Source: Candidatus Cybelea sp.
Lineage (GTDB): Bacteria; Vulcanimicrobiota; Vulcanimicrobiia; Vulcanimicrobiales; Vulcanimicrobiaceae
Direction of reading: 5' to 3'
Assembly (NCBI GenBank): GCA_036489315.1
Contig: DASXFZ010000058.1
Location: 1 to 60,960 of the forward strand
DNA length: 60,960 nucleotides
The notes under the pieces are model-generated. The model was given only the letters and a program-made list of their open reading frames with translations. It had not been told where the DNA came from and did no database searches. Position numbers and translations under genes: made by a program. This document shows, piece by piece, positions 1-7,058 of this stretch. Each line of letters begins with the position of its first letter. Within the stretch, counting starts at the first letter, position 1.

Positions 1-70
1 GGTATGCCAGATAAGCGTCGATCGAACCCGTTTGGGCGAAAAGCCTCCAGAAGAGATTGGACGTTGCCAT
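1..70 (-). CDS. YqzL-like small protein, N-terminal part only
   Basis: The gene starts at an ATG (70-68) and runs off the left edge, so only 23 residues are visible. They read MATSNLFWRLFAQTGSIDAY followed by LAY. The W-x2-F-x2-TG-x2-D-x-YL spacing matches the start of the short YqzL protein of Firmicutes, which often lies beside recO and era. Its function is unknown. A TATACT -10-like hexamer lies at 138-133 on this strand, but I found no good -35 partner. It is probably downstream of the SpoU gene in the same orientation. Identification rests on a short motif only. Confidence 0.5.
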   Translation of the reverse strand, partial: MATSNLFWRLFAQTGSIDAYLAY

Positions 71-209
71 AGCGCTTTGCAGTCTCCTTCTAGCCGTCGG
101 CTCCAGGGCGGCCCTCGTCGCGGAATGGGGTGAGTATACCATGCGAGTTTTAGCGCTGGTAGTCTTGACTTTTTGCCCCCCGAGTACTCTCTTGACAAAT
201 ATTTCGAAC

Positions 210-992
210 CTATTGCCGCGGATACGTTCGGCTCGCTTCGAAGAGGGCAATCGAGCCCGCCACGCCCGCGCTCAGACTCTCCGCGCGGCCGCGCATCGGA
301 AGGGCGATAAGGGCGTCACAGAGCGCCTCCCAGGGCCCCAAACCGCGCCGTTCGTGACCGATGACCAAGGCGGCCGGCCCTTCGCGAAGTTCCCCCGTCA
401 ACGCCGTGCCTCGCGTATCGAGCCCCAGCAGCCGAACGTGCGCGGCGGCCGCTGCGGCGGCCACTTCCGGTGGGCTTGCGACCGCCGTGCGCAGGCGAAA
501 GACGGCCCCCATCGATCCGCGGACTACCTTTGGGTGGAACGGCTCCACGCCGAGCGGCCCGAAGATGACCCCGTCGCAGCCGAACGCGTCCGCCGAGCGC
601 AGCAGCGTGCCCGCGTTCGCCGGGTCGCCAAGGTCGGCCAAAACGAGCACCAGTGCGTTGCCTGCGAAGATCGCGGGCAGGTCCCAGCGGCGGGGCCGGG
701 CGACGGCGACGATCCCGGCTGGGGTCGTCAGATCGGAGAGCTGCTTGGCGACGGCAGAGTCGACGAGATGGACCGTCGCCCCGTCCGCCTCGATCTCCCG
801 CACGAGCGGTGTCGCTGCGTATGCTTCGGGCGTGACGAAGAGTTCCTCGATCGCAAAGGAACTGGCGCGTGCTTCCTGCAGCAGCGTCGGACCCTCGAAG
901 ACAAACAGGGCGTGCTCGGCGCGTCCCTTGGACGAGCGAAGCTTGCGGACGCGAGCGAGCCGCGGCGAATGGGCGCCGATCTGTGCCGCCAT
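210..992 (-). CDS. SpoU/TrmH-family RNA 2'-O-methyltransferase
   Basis: This is a 260-residue SPOUT-class methyltransferase, expected to 2'-O-methylate a ribose in 23S rRNA or tRNA using S-adenosylmethionine. Residues 1-100 form the substrate-binding domain and residues about 113-255 the knotted catalytic domain. The three SpoU motifs are visible: DPANAGTLLRSADAFG (123-138, N127 and R132), VRGSMGAVFRL (157-167), and VIGHERRGL (210-218) with SLSAGVAGSIALFE (239-252). The start was set at ATG 992 because a GGGAGAG Shine-Dalgarno lies just upstream and the gene then does not overlap the preceding small membrane-protein gene. The exact rRNA or tRNA target cannot be told. Confidence 0.85.
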   Translation of the reverse strand: MAAQIGAHSPRLARVRKLRSSKGRAEHALFVFEGPTLLQEARASSFAIEELFVTPEAYAATPLVREIEADGATVHLVDSAVAKQLSDLTTPAGIVAVARPRRWDLPAIFAGNALVLVLADLGDPANAGTLLRSADAFGCDGVIFGPLGVEPFHPKVVRGSMGAVFRLRTAVASPPEVAAAAAAAHVRLLGLDTRGTALTGELREGPAALVIGHERRGLGPWEALCDALIALPMRGRAESLSAGVAGSIALFEASRTYPRQ

Positions 993-1006
993 CTTCGGAG
1001 CTCTCC

Positions 1007-1216
1007 CTAGCTCTTTGCGGCGCGGGACGCGAGCCACGCGCGGGCAGCAATCAGGATCAGCCCGGAAAAAATCGCGGCGAGCATGATTGCGATTTTGTCG
1101 TTAAAATGGTGGGGGACCAGCGTGCGCACGAAGAGATAGACCGATGCAACGAAGACGACCAGAAAGAAGCCGAGCCATCCGATTTCGATCCAGATGGACG
1201 TGCGAGATTTCGGCAC
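1007..1216 (-). CDS. small two-helix membrane protein
   Basis: A 69-residue protein starts with GTG. Two hydrophobic segments, about residues 10-30 (IGWLGFFLVVFVASVYLFV) and 42-60 (IAIMLAAIFSGLILIAARA), are separated by a short polar linker (RTLVPHHFNDK), so an integral inner-membrane hairpin is expected. I do not recognise a family. It lies 14 bp upstream of the SpoU methyltransferase on the same strand, so the two are probably co-transcribed. The function is unknown. Confidence 0.65.
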   Translation of the reverse strand: MPKSRTSIWIEIGWLGFFLVVFVASVYLFVRTLVPHHFNDKIAIMLAAIFSGLILIAARAWLASRAAKS

Positions 1217-1271
1217 CTCACGAGCTTAGCCACGAGGCTGCGCCCAAGCCTTCCGCCAAGTCAACGCCGCA

Positions 1272-1826
1272 ATGAATTACCGGCCCCGGGTGCTCGAATC
1301 ACGTGAAGTCTTCCGGGGGCGCGTCTTTACCGTTCGCGCCGACGAACTCGAATACGAAGACGGCACGACCCATCGCGTCGACGTGGTCGAACACGGAGCA
1401 TCGCTGGCCATCCTGGCGACCCCGGCTCCGGGTAAGGTCGTTCTGGTTCGCCAGTATCGCCATCCCGCACGGACGTCGCTCTGGGAGCTCCCCGCGGGCA
1501 CGAGCGAAGCGGGCGAATCGCCCGCCGAAGGGGCCCGCCGCGAGCTGCAAGAGGAGACCGGATACACGGCCGGGCGGTTGAACCCGATCGGTTCGTTTTG
1601 GATGACGCCGGGATTCTGCTCGGAGCTCATGCACATCTTTCATGCAGACGAACTTGTCGAGGGCGCGCCTGCTTTCGACGACGACGAGCGAATCGAGATC
1701 GGCACATTTACCCTTGAGGCGGCATGGCGCCTGGTCGCTAACGGCGCAACGGATGCGAAAACGATGCTGGGTTTATCGTGGCTAAAGGGCGTTCGAGGTG
1801 AAATTGGAACTCACGCCAGTCGATAG
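1272..1826 (+). CDS. NUDIX hydrolase, ADP-ribose pyrophosphatase type
   Basis: This 184-residue protein belongs to the NUDIX superfamily, close to NudF-type ADP-ribose pyrophosphatases that cleave ADP-ribose to AMP and ribose 5-phosphate. An N-terminal beta strand region (VFRGRVFTVRADELEYEDG) of the type used for dimerisation precedes the catalytic domain. The Nudix box is complete at about residues 77-99: GTSEAGESPAEGARRELQEE followed by TGY, with the metal-binding REXXEE glutamates present. The downstream GFCSELMHIFHA segment is typical of the ADPRase branch. The ATG start gives the usual family length. Substrate preference is inferred from family resemblance. Confidence 0.87.
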   Translation: MNYRPRVLESREVFRGRVFTVRADELEYEDGTTHRVDVVEHGASLAILATPAPGKVVLVRQYRHPARTSLWELPAGTSEAGESPAEGARRELQEETGYTAGRLNPIGSFWMTPGFCSELMHIFHADELVEGAPAFDDDERIEIGTFTLEAAWRLVANGATDAKTMLGLSWLKGVRGEIGTHASR

Positions 1827-1905
1827 TTAGAAATAGAGAGCAATTCCCGCCGTCGAGAACCGTTGCTATTTCGTTGCGGCGGATTTGCTTCTTTGGAGGT
1901 TTGTG

Positions 1906-2181
1906 GTGGAGATACCCAGCGACATTGACGCCGTCATCAAGCGATTGTTGGAGCCGCGCGGGGATGGTGCAGAAGAATCGGCGTTGACGCCTGAAGACGA
2001 GGCGTACTTAAACTCGCTCATCGCTTCGATTCGGTTGGGCCGCCGTTCGGTCTTGATCGTCGAGGATGCAGACGAGCGCTTGCGTTACATGTTCAGCAAT
2101 GCGACGCGAGCAGAAGCGGTAACCATGTTGGGCAAAGTAGTCGAGGCGACAGGGCGTCGCCTCGCCGATGGAGACGACTAG
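1906..2181 (+). CDS. hypothetical acidic protein
   Basis: I do not recognise this 91-residue protein. It is acidic and predicted mostly helical (DIDAVIKRLLEPRGD, DEAYLNSLIASIRLG, EAVTMLGKVVEATGRRLADG), without membrane segments or a signal peptide. GTG at 1906 was chosen because GGAGG (1895-1899) sits six bases upstream; in-frame GTG 1903 and TTG 1885 are alternatives but worse placed. It stands alone after the NUDIX gene and converges with the serine-hydrolase-like gene. Codon use resembles its neighbours, so it is probably a real gene. Confidence 0.55.
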   Translation: MEIPSDIDAVIKRLLEPRGDGAEESALTPEDEAYLNSLIASIRLGRRSVLIVEDADERLRYMFSNATRAEAVTMLGKVVEATGRRLADGDD

Positions 2182-2214
2182 GGAAACCGCATTCTGGGGG
2201 GCTTTTGCGGCCCG

Positions 2215-3609
2215 CTAGGCCGATAGGCTGAGGCCGTCGATCTTCCCCTGAGGGGTCAACTCGAACTCGTAGTGATACTGTGCGCGGCGGTAGCGCACGA
2301 GAAACTCATAGAGAGTATCCCCGCCCTGTTCGGTCGTACTCGATTCGGGCACGATTGAGACCAGCGGTCCAAGCGCCGCGAGATTATCGTGTTCGACCAG
2401 AGCGTCCGTAAGATACGTGCTGAAGCTCGGCGTCAGCTCATCCCGCTCGATCTGGCCCGTCGCTAAGCGATTGAGCCATTCTTTGGCGCGGTCGACGATC
2501 GCGTTGTCCAAGTGCGCCGCCGCCGGCGGGACGATCAGATCGAGGATGCGAGCGCTAAGTTCCTCCGGAATTGCAACCGAGCCGTGAAAAGAGTCGGCGT
2601 TCGAAAGAACGATGACGCCGACGTGCTGCTCCGGCAAGAGGGCGCTAATGGCGCGGTAGCCGGAAATCTGGCCGTTCGACCAAACGAAGTCCTTGCCGCC
2701 GCGCCGGTCGATCACCCATCCCATGCCGTAGCGCGTCGGGCCGTTGCTCGCGGTAGGAGCGAACATCGTTCGAACGGCGTCGACGCGCAGGAGTATCGGC
2801 ATCTCGATGTCCCACTTCGCGAGGTCGTAGAGCGTCGTAACCAATCCGGCATTGCCGCCCAGCCAGGTCGGGTCCCAGACGGGAGCCGGAACGAACTCAC
2901 GGCCCGATCGCGTGTATCCGGTCGCGTGTGTGGGAGCGATTCCGCTGTCCCCCGCGAGAAACGTGCTGTCCATGACCAGCGGAATGAAAATGTGCTGCTC
3001 GAGGTAGTCCGAGAGCGGAAGGCCGCTCGCGCGCTCCACGACCAGCGCCGCGAGCAAATAGTTGAGCGGGGAATCGACGTAGGCGCCCGGAGCGGGCAAA
3101 GGCTTGCCTGCATCGATCTCGGCGATGACGTCGGCCAGCTTGACGGATTTGGTCGGATCCTTTGGCTCGTACGCCGGCAGGCCGGAGGTCTGCGTCAGGA
3201 GCTGCGCGACCGTAATTGCCGCGCCGAGCTTGAACTCCGGAATGTATTTGCCGAGCTTGTCCGTGAGAGAGAGCTTACTCTCTTGCGAGAGCAGCAGCAC
3301 CGCGGCCGCCGTGAACTCCTTGGTCAGGCCCCCGACGTAGAATTGCGTGTCCGGGGCCATCGCGACGTGCTTTCCGATCGTGCTGAAGCCGAAGCCTCGA
3401 GCGTAGACGATGCGGCCATCCTGGACGATGCCGATGGCCAGTCCCGGCGTACGCCCAGCGTGAATCTCCTCCCGCGCCAAGTCGTCGATCCGATCGGCGA
3501 GCGCGGGGGTGAGCGTAACGCTGCTCTCCGCTCGTACCTCCAGCGGCGCGGCCTGCGCGAAAACGCAGAGCGAAAACGCCGTCGCAAAGACGGGGCCCCA
3601 ACGTTTCAT
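2215..3609 (-). CDS. secreted serine-hydrolase (class C beta-lactamase fold) homologue lacking catalytic residues
   Basis: This 464-residue protein has an N-terminal signal peptide (residues 1-27) and a beta-lactamase/PBP4*-type domain to about residue 370, followed by an NTF2-like tail found in several such esterases. The fold is recognisable from SLTDKLGKYIPEF, LLTQTSGLPAYEP and IPLVMDSTF. The nucleophile motif SxxK is GLTK here (G94, K97), so serine is replaced by glycine. The second motif YxN is D179-S-P181. The third HxG-type motif is WSNGQISGY, without the usual histidine. Hydrolysis is therefore unlikely; binding or sensing is possible. ATG 3609 is preferred over TTG 3618 because it gives a normal signal peptide. 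Confidence 0.8.
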   Translation of the reverse strand: MKRWGPVFATAFSLCVFAQAAPLEVRAESSVTLTPALADRIDDLAREEIHAGRTPGLAIGIVQDGRIVYARGFGFSTIGKHVAMAPDTQFYVGGLTKEFTAAAVLLLSQESKLSLTDKLGKYIPEFKLGAAITVAQLLTQTSGLPAYEPKDPTKSVKLADVIAEIDAGKPLPAPGAYVDSPLNYLLAALVVERASGLPLSDYLEQHIFIPLVMDSTFLAGDSGIAPTHATGYTRSGREFVPAPVWDPTWLGGNAGLVTTLYDLAKWDIEMPILLRVDAVRTMFAPTASNGPTRYGMGWVIDRRGGKDFVWSNGQISGYRAISALLPEQHVGVIVLSNADSFHGSVAIPEELSARILDLIVPPAAAHLDNAIVDRAKEWLNRLATGQIERDELTPSFSTYLTDALVEHDNLAALGPLVSIVPESSTTEQGGDTLYEFLVRYRRAQYHYEFELTPQGKIDGLSLSA

Positions 3610-3657
3610 ATCGCTCAATGTTTTAGAGATTAGACGGCGTTCGCCTTTTCCGGCGGG

Positions 3658-4017
3658 CTATTTCTGCGAGGCCTGCCGGGCTATACTGAGGAGCTTTCCG
3701 AACGCCTTCTCGTCCGAAATAGCCAGTTCGGCGAGCGCCTTGCGGTTCAGGCTCACGCCGGATTTTTTGAGACCGTGCATGAAAACCGAGTACGAGAGAC
3801 CCTCGCGCCGGACGGCGGCGTTGATGCGGCTGATCCAGAGCGAGCGAAAATCGCGTTTGCGAACGCGCCGATCGCGAAACGCATACGCCAGCGATTTGAG
3901 CAGTGCCTCATTTGCGACCCGATAGTTGCGGCGGCGAGCGGCGCGAAAGCCCTTCACCAGCTTCATCACCTTGCGGCGATGCTTCATCCCGCCAACCGCG
4001 CGTTTGATCCGTGCCAT
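3658..4017 (-). CDS. rplT: 50S ribosomal protein L20
   Basis: This is the 119-residue L20 protein, which binds 23S rRNA early in large-subunit assembly and in many bacteria represses its own operon. The sequence is full length and highly basic, with the characteristic RHRRKVMKLVKGFRAARRRNYR-like segment around residues 11-33 and the SLWISRINAAVRREGLSYS region. It is the last gene of the minus-strand infC-rpmI-rplT cluster and lies 14 bp after rpmI. No clear terminator follows; only a small CGCC/GGCG hairpin lies just past the stop codon. Confidence 0.97.
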   Translation of the reverse strand: MARIKRAVGGMKHRRKVMKLVKGFRAARRRNYRVANEALLKSLAYAFRDRRVRKRDFRSLWISRINAAVRREGLSYSVFMHGLKKSGVSLNRKALAELAISDEKAFGKLLSIARQASQK

Positions 4018-4031
4018 GTGTTAACTTTCCC

Positions 4032-4238
4032 TCAGAGCAGATACGGAATGGTCGGTGCGAGGCGCTTGAGATCGCCTTTAAATGTCGGCTGATCCTTGCG
4101 GAACTTCCGCTTTCTCTTGCGGCTCTTCTTGCTCAGAATGTGGCCGCAGCCGTCGAATTGATGACGGTGAAGCAGCTTGCCCTTCGCTGTGACCTTCACT
4201 CGCTTGGCTGTTCCCCGATGGGTGCGTATCTTCGGCAC
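4032..4238 (-). CDS. rpmI: 50S ribosomal protein L35
   Basis: This is the 68-residue L35 protein with the family signature PKIRTHRGTAKRVKVTAKGK at the N-terminus, followed by HILSKKSRKRKRKFRK and a conserved LAPTIPYLL end. It starts with GTG at 4238, supported by an AAGGAGC ribosome-binding site eight bases upstream. The first 161 bases lie inside the reading frame that continues from infC, in another frame of the same strand, so the two genes overlap extensively. The codons make normal L35, so L35 is certainly expressed. Confidence 0.97.
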   Translation of the reverse strand: MPKIRTHRGTAKRVKVTAKGKLLHRHQFDGCGHILSKKSRKRKRKFRKDQPTFKGDLKRLAPTIPYLL

Positions 4239-4794
4239 TGGTTCGCTCCTTGGCTGGGATAGAAAATTTTGGCGGACCGGTCGGCGTCGCGCGGGGCGCC
4301 AGAATCATGAACATGTTCTTGCCCTCGAGCCGCGCCTCTCGCTCCACCGTTGCAAGCGGCGCCATGTCCTCGGCCATTCGATCGAGCAGCCGCCGTCCAA
4401 AGGACGTGTACGTGATTTCGCGGCCGCGAAACATGATCGTTACTTTGATCTTGCTCCCGTCGAGCAGCAGGCGCTCCGCCATTCGCGCCTTCGTTTCGTA
4501 GTCGTGAGTCTCGATCTTCGGCCGCAGTTTCACTTCCTTCAGTTCGAAGTGGCGCTGCTTTTTGCGCGCGTCTTTATCTTTTTTCGACTGCTCGTATTTC
4601 AACCGCCCGTAGTCGGCGATCTTGCAGACCGGAGGCTGCGCGTTCGGCGACACTTCGATCAGGTCGAGTCCGGCGACCCGGGCTCTTGACTGCGCGTCTT
4701 CGGTCGGGAGAATTCCGAGTTGGTTACCGTTTTCGTCGATCACGCGGACCGAACGGATGCGAATCTGATCGTTGACTCTAAGGGGTCTTGCTAT
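4078..4794 (-). CDS. infC: translation initiation factor IF-3 with ATA start and C-terminal extension overlapping rpmI
   Basis: IF-3 binds the 30S subunit and enforces start-codon choice. The conserved N-terminus IARPLRVNDQIRIRSVRVID continues into ENGNQLGILPTEDA and the linker and C-domain (KIKVTIMFRGREITYTSFG). A start at GTG 4743 would cut off 17 conserved residues, and no ATG, GTG or TTG lies suitably upstream. ATA 4794-4792 follows GGAG by eight bases and is the likely start, in line with the rare infC start codons of other bacteria that allow IF-3 autoregulation. The protein would be 238 residues, against the usual 170-180. The extra roughly 70 C-terminal residues are hydrophilic and acidic, and most are read across rpmI in another frame. 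Confidence 0.9.
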   Translation of the reverse strand: MARPLRVNDQIRIRSVRVIDENGNQLGILPTEDAQSRARVAGLDLIEVSPNAQPPVCKIADYGRLKYEQSKKDKDARKKQRHFELKEVKLRPKIETHDYETKARMAERLLLDGSKIKVTIMFRGREITYTSFGRRLLDRMAEDMAPLATVEREARLEGKNMFMILAPRATPTGPPKFSIPAKERTSAEDTHPSGNSQASEGHSEGQAASPSSIRRLRPHSEQEEPQEKAEVPQGSADI

Positions 4795-4953
4795 GAGCTC
4801 ATCTCCAAATAAAAAAAGCGCTGCCGGAGCAACCCCACGTGGGAACCAGCCGTAGGCCCCTTAAGTGAAGACCGGATCGCCCGCAGGCATCCGGTGAGCG
4901 GAACGACCCGCTGCTTCGGCCCGCCAACCATATCACGCCCGAACGGGGGAATG
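4795..4953 (-). promoter_or_regulatory. infC leader with inverted repeats, possible attenuator
   Basis: This 159-base gap precedes infC. On the transcribed strand it contains a 7-bp inverted repeat with an 11-base loop (4895-4889 with 4877-4871), a CCCACGTGGG palindrome (4843-4834), and a run of seven T residues (4817-4811) just after a small GC-rich stem and before the infC ribosome-binding site. This layout resembles leaders of infC-rpmI-rplT operons controlled by L20 or by transcription attenuation, but no known leader class is clearly matched. I saw no convincing sigma-70 promoter. Confidence 0.35.
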
Positions 4954-6174
4954 TCAAGAGTGGGATTGCAGGCTGCCCAGCGCGCCGGTGAAGCGCTCGA
5001 GCAGGTAGGCGATCTCGTCGTCATTGATGACCAAGGGCGGCGCTATGCGCAGGATGTGCTCGCGAGTCTCTTTGGCGGCGATGCCGCGTTCGAGCAGGGC
5101 GTCGGAGAGCCGGCTGGCCGGAACATTGAGAGCCAAGCCAAGCAGCAGCCCGCGTCCGCGAATCCCGGTTACTAGCGGGGATCGAATCGAGCGCAGGCCG
5201 GCAACGATCGCGGCCCCGGCATAGCGGGCGCGCGCGGCAAGGTTCTCGGAGAGAATGACGTCTAGGGATGCCTCGGCAACCGCGCACCCGAGCGGGTTTC
5301 CGCCGAACGTGCTGCCGTGATCGCCCGGCCCGAACAGGTTCATCAATTCGTCGTTTGCTAGCGCCGCCGAGACGGGATAGTAACCGCCGCCTAGCGCTTT
5401 GCCGACGATCAAAACATCGGGTTTGACGGCATCGTAGTCGCACGCGAAGAGATCGCCGGTGCGCCCGAAGCCGGTCTGCACTTCGTCGGCAAGCATCAAT
5501 ATCTCGTGCTCCCGGCACAGCGCCCAGACGCGCTTGAGATAACCCGGCGGAGGAACGTTGACTCCGCCTTCGCCTTGAATCGGCTCGATGAGGACGGCAC
5601 ACGTTTGCGGCGTGATCGCTCGTTCGAGTGCATCGGCGTCGCCGAACGGCACGGTCGCGAATCCCGGCAAGAAAGGGCCGAAGGCTTCGCGATATTCCGG
5701 TGTCGTGCTGGCGCTGATCGCGGCCATCGTGCGGCCGTGGAAGTTGTCGGAAAAGACGATGATGCGCGCGGCATCCGGTTCGATGCCCTTCTTGACGTAG
5801 CCCCAGCGGCGTGCGAGTTTGATCGCCGTTTCGACGGCTTCTACCCCGGTGTTCATGAGAAGGGCCTTGTCGTATCCGCACGTACGCGTCAACTGCTCGA
5901 GCAAACCCGACATGCGATCGTTGTGCATCGCGCGCGACGTCAGCGTGACGCGCCCGGCCTGTGCTACGAGCGCCGCCCTGATGCGCGGATGGCAGTGCCC
6001 GGCATTGAGCGCCGAATAGGCGCTGACGCAATCGAGATAGCGTTTGCCGGCAACGTCGGTCAGCCAAACGCCTTCCGCCCGCGCAACGACGAGATCGAGC
6101 GGCGCATAGTTGTGAGCGCCGTAGCGCTCCTCACACGCGATCAGCTCGCGCGCCCGCTCAGAGAGGAGATGCAC
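4954..6174 (-). CDS. rocD: ornithine aminotransferase
   Basis: This 406-residue class-III PLP aminotransferase converts ornithine and 2-oxoglutarate to glutamate semialdehyde and glutamate. The N-terminal YGAHNYAPLDLVVARAEGVW segment is typical of ornithine aminotransferases. The PLP lysine is K259 in VGKALGGGYYP, and the acid that binds the pyridine nitrogen is D230 in LADEVQTGFGRTGD. EPIQGEGGV and HGSTFGGNPLGCAVA are conserved. GTG 6174 is supported by GGAG six bases upstream. It starts back to back with the alpha/beta hydrolase gene with only 25 bp between. A related acetylornithine or GABA aminotransferase is less likely. Confidence 0.9.
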   Translation of the reverse strand: MHLLSERARELIACEERYGAHNYAPLDLVVARAEGVWLTDVAGKRYLDCVSAYSALNAGHCHPRIRAALVAQAGRVTLTSRAMHNDRMSGLLEQLTRTCGYDKALLMNTGVEAVETAIKLARRWGYVKKGIEPDAARIIVFSDNFHGRTMAAISASTTPEYREAFGPFLPGFATVPFGDADALERAITPQTCAVLIEPIQGEGGVNVPPPGYLKRVWALCREHEILMLADEVQTGFGRTGDLFACDYDAVKPDVLIVGKALGGGYYPVSAALANDELMNLFGPGDHGSTFGGNPLGCAVAEASLDVILSENLAARARYAGAAIVAGLRSIRSPLVTGIRGRGLLLGLALNVPASRLSDALLERGIAAKETREHILRIAPPLVINDDEIAYLLERFTGALGSLQSHS

Positions 6175-6199
6175 CCGTCTCCGTGTTAAGGACTCGCCC

Positions 6200-7045
6200 T
6201 TGACTACCTGCTTCGACTCGCTCGAGCGCCTCGTCGCGCGCGATCACCCCGGCGTCGCCGAAAAAGGCCGCACGCTGGCGTACGTGCACGGGACGCGCCG
6301 TCCGCGTGCGGTCGTCTTGCTACACGGAATGAGCGCGAGTCCGGCACAGTTCGAGCGCGTGGCCGCAGACCTGTTCGACCGGGGGCATAACGTCGTCGTT
6401 CCGCGGCTACCGCGGCACGGACACGCCGATCGGCTTTCGACCGCGCTCGAGCGTCTGCGCGCCGAGGATCTCTATACCGCGGTAACCGATTACGTGAGGG
6501 TCGCGCACGAGCTCGGCGAGCGCGTCACGGTTGCAGGTTTTTCGCTGGGGGGGCTGCTCGCAGCATGGATTGGACAGCACTACGAGATCGATCGCTGCGT
6601 TCCGATCGCGCCGTTCTTCGGCATCGCGTGCATTCCCAACCGGTTGATGAACACCGTCGCCGAGCGGCTGCTCCGTCTGCCGAACCGCTTTCATTGGTGG
6701 AATCCGATTCTGCGAGACAAACACATCGCGGCATGCGGATACCCCCGTTACGCGACGCACGCGATCGCGCATTCGTATCGCATCGCGCGCGCGCTGCTCG
6801 ACGAAGCGCTGACGGCCGCCCCCGGAGCCGAGCACGTCACGATCATTACCAACGCCGCAGAGATCGCGGTGAATAACTACGCTATTCGCCGGCTCTATCG
6901 CCGCTGGCATCGGCACCACCCCGATGCAGTCGAGCTTTCGGTGTTGACGGGACTGCCGCTCTCGCACGATATCGTCTCACCGCTGCGGCCGTGGCGTCTG
7001 GCGGACCGCGTGCATCCGGCGCTTCTGCACGCCATCGATCCGTAG
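6200..7045 (+). CDS. alpha/beta hydrolase, esterase-like
   Basis: A 281-residue cytoplasmic alpha/beta hydrolase. The oxyanion-hole region is VVLLHGMSASPAQF (38-51), the nucleophile elbow is GFSLGG with S115, and the histidine is probably in LPLSHD near the C-terminus. A likely acid lies just before it. The start is TTG 6200, preceded seven bases upstream by AAGGA. No lid domain or signal peptide is seen. The substrate is unknown; the general shape suits a monoacylglycerol-lipase or carboxylesterase-like enzyme. It is transcribed divergently from rocD. Confidence 0.8.
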   Translation: MTTCFDSLERLVARDHPGVAEKGRTLAYVHGTRRPRAVVLLHGMSASPAQFERVAADLFDRGHNVVVPRLPRHGHADRLSTALERLRAEDLYTAVTDYVRVAHELGERVTVAGFSLGGLLAAWIGQHYEIDRCVPIAPFFGIACIPNRLMNTVAERLLRLPNRFHWWNPILRDKHIAACGYPRYATHAIAHSYRIARALLDEALTAAPGAEHVTIITNAAEIAVNNYAIRRLYRRWHRHHPDAVELSVLTGLPLSHDIVSPLRPWRLADRVHPALLHAIDP

Positions 7046-7058
7046 CGGCGCTAACGGC

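Noticed and set aside
167-220. TTGACT and TTGACA hexamers that look like -35 boxes
   Set aside because: No suitable -10 follows at 16-19 bases on the plus strand, and part of the stretch is the 3' end of the SpoU gene.
57-1010. Long plus-strand reading frame opposite the SpoU methyltransferase
   Set aside because: It is an antisense frame in GC-rich DNA, arginine-rich, without family motifs, while the other strand has all SpoU motifs.
2181-2215. CCGCA/TGCGG inverted repeat between convergent genes as a terminator
   Set aside because: Short stem, long loop and no T-run; too weak to call.
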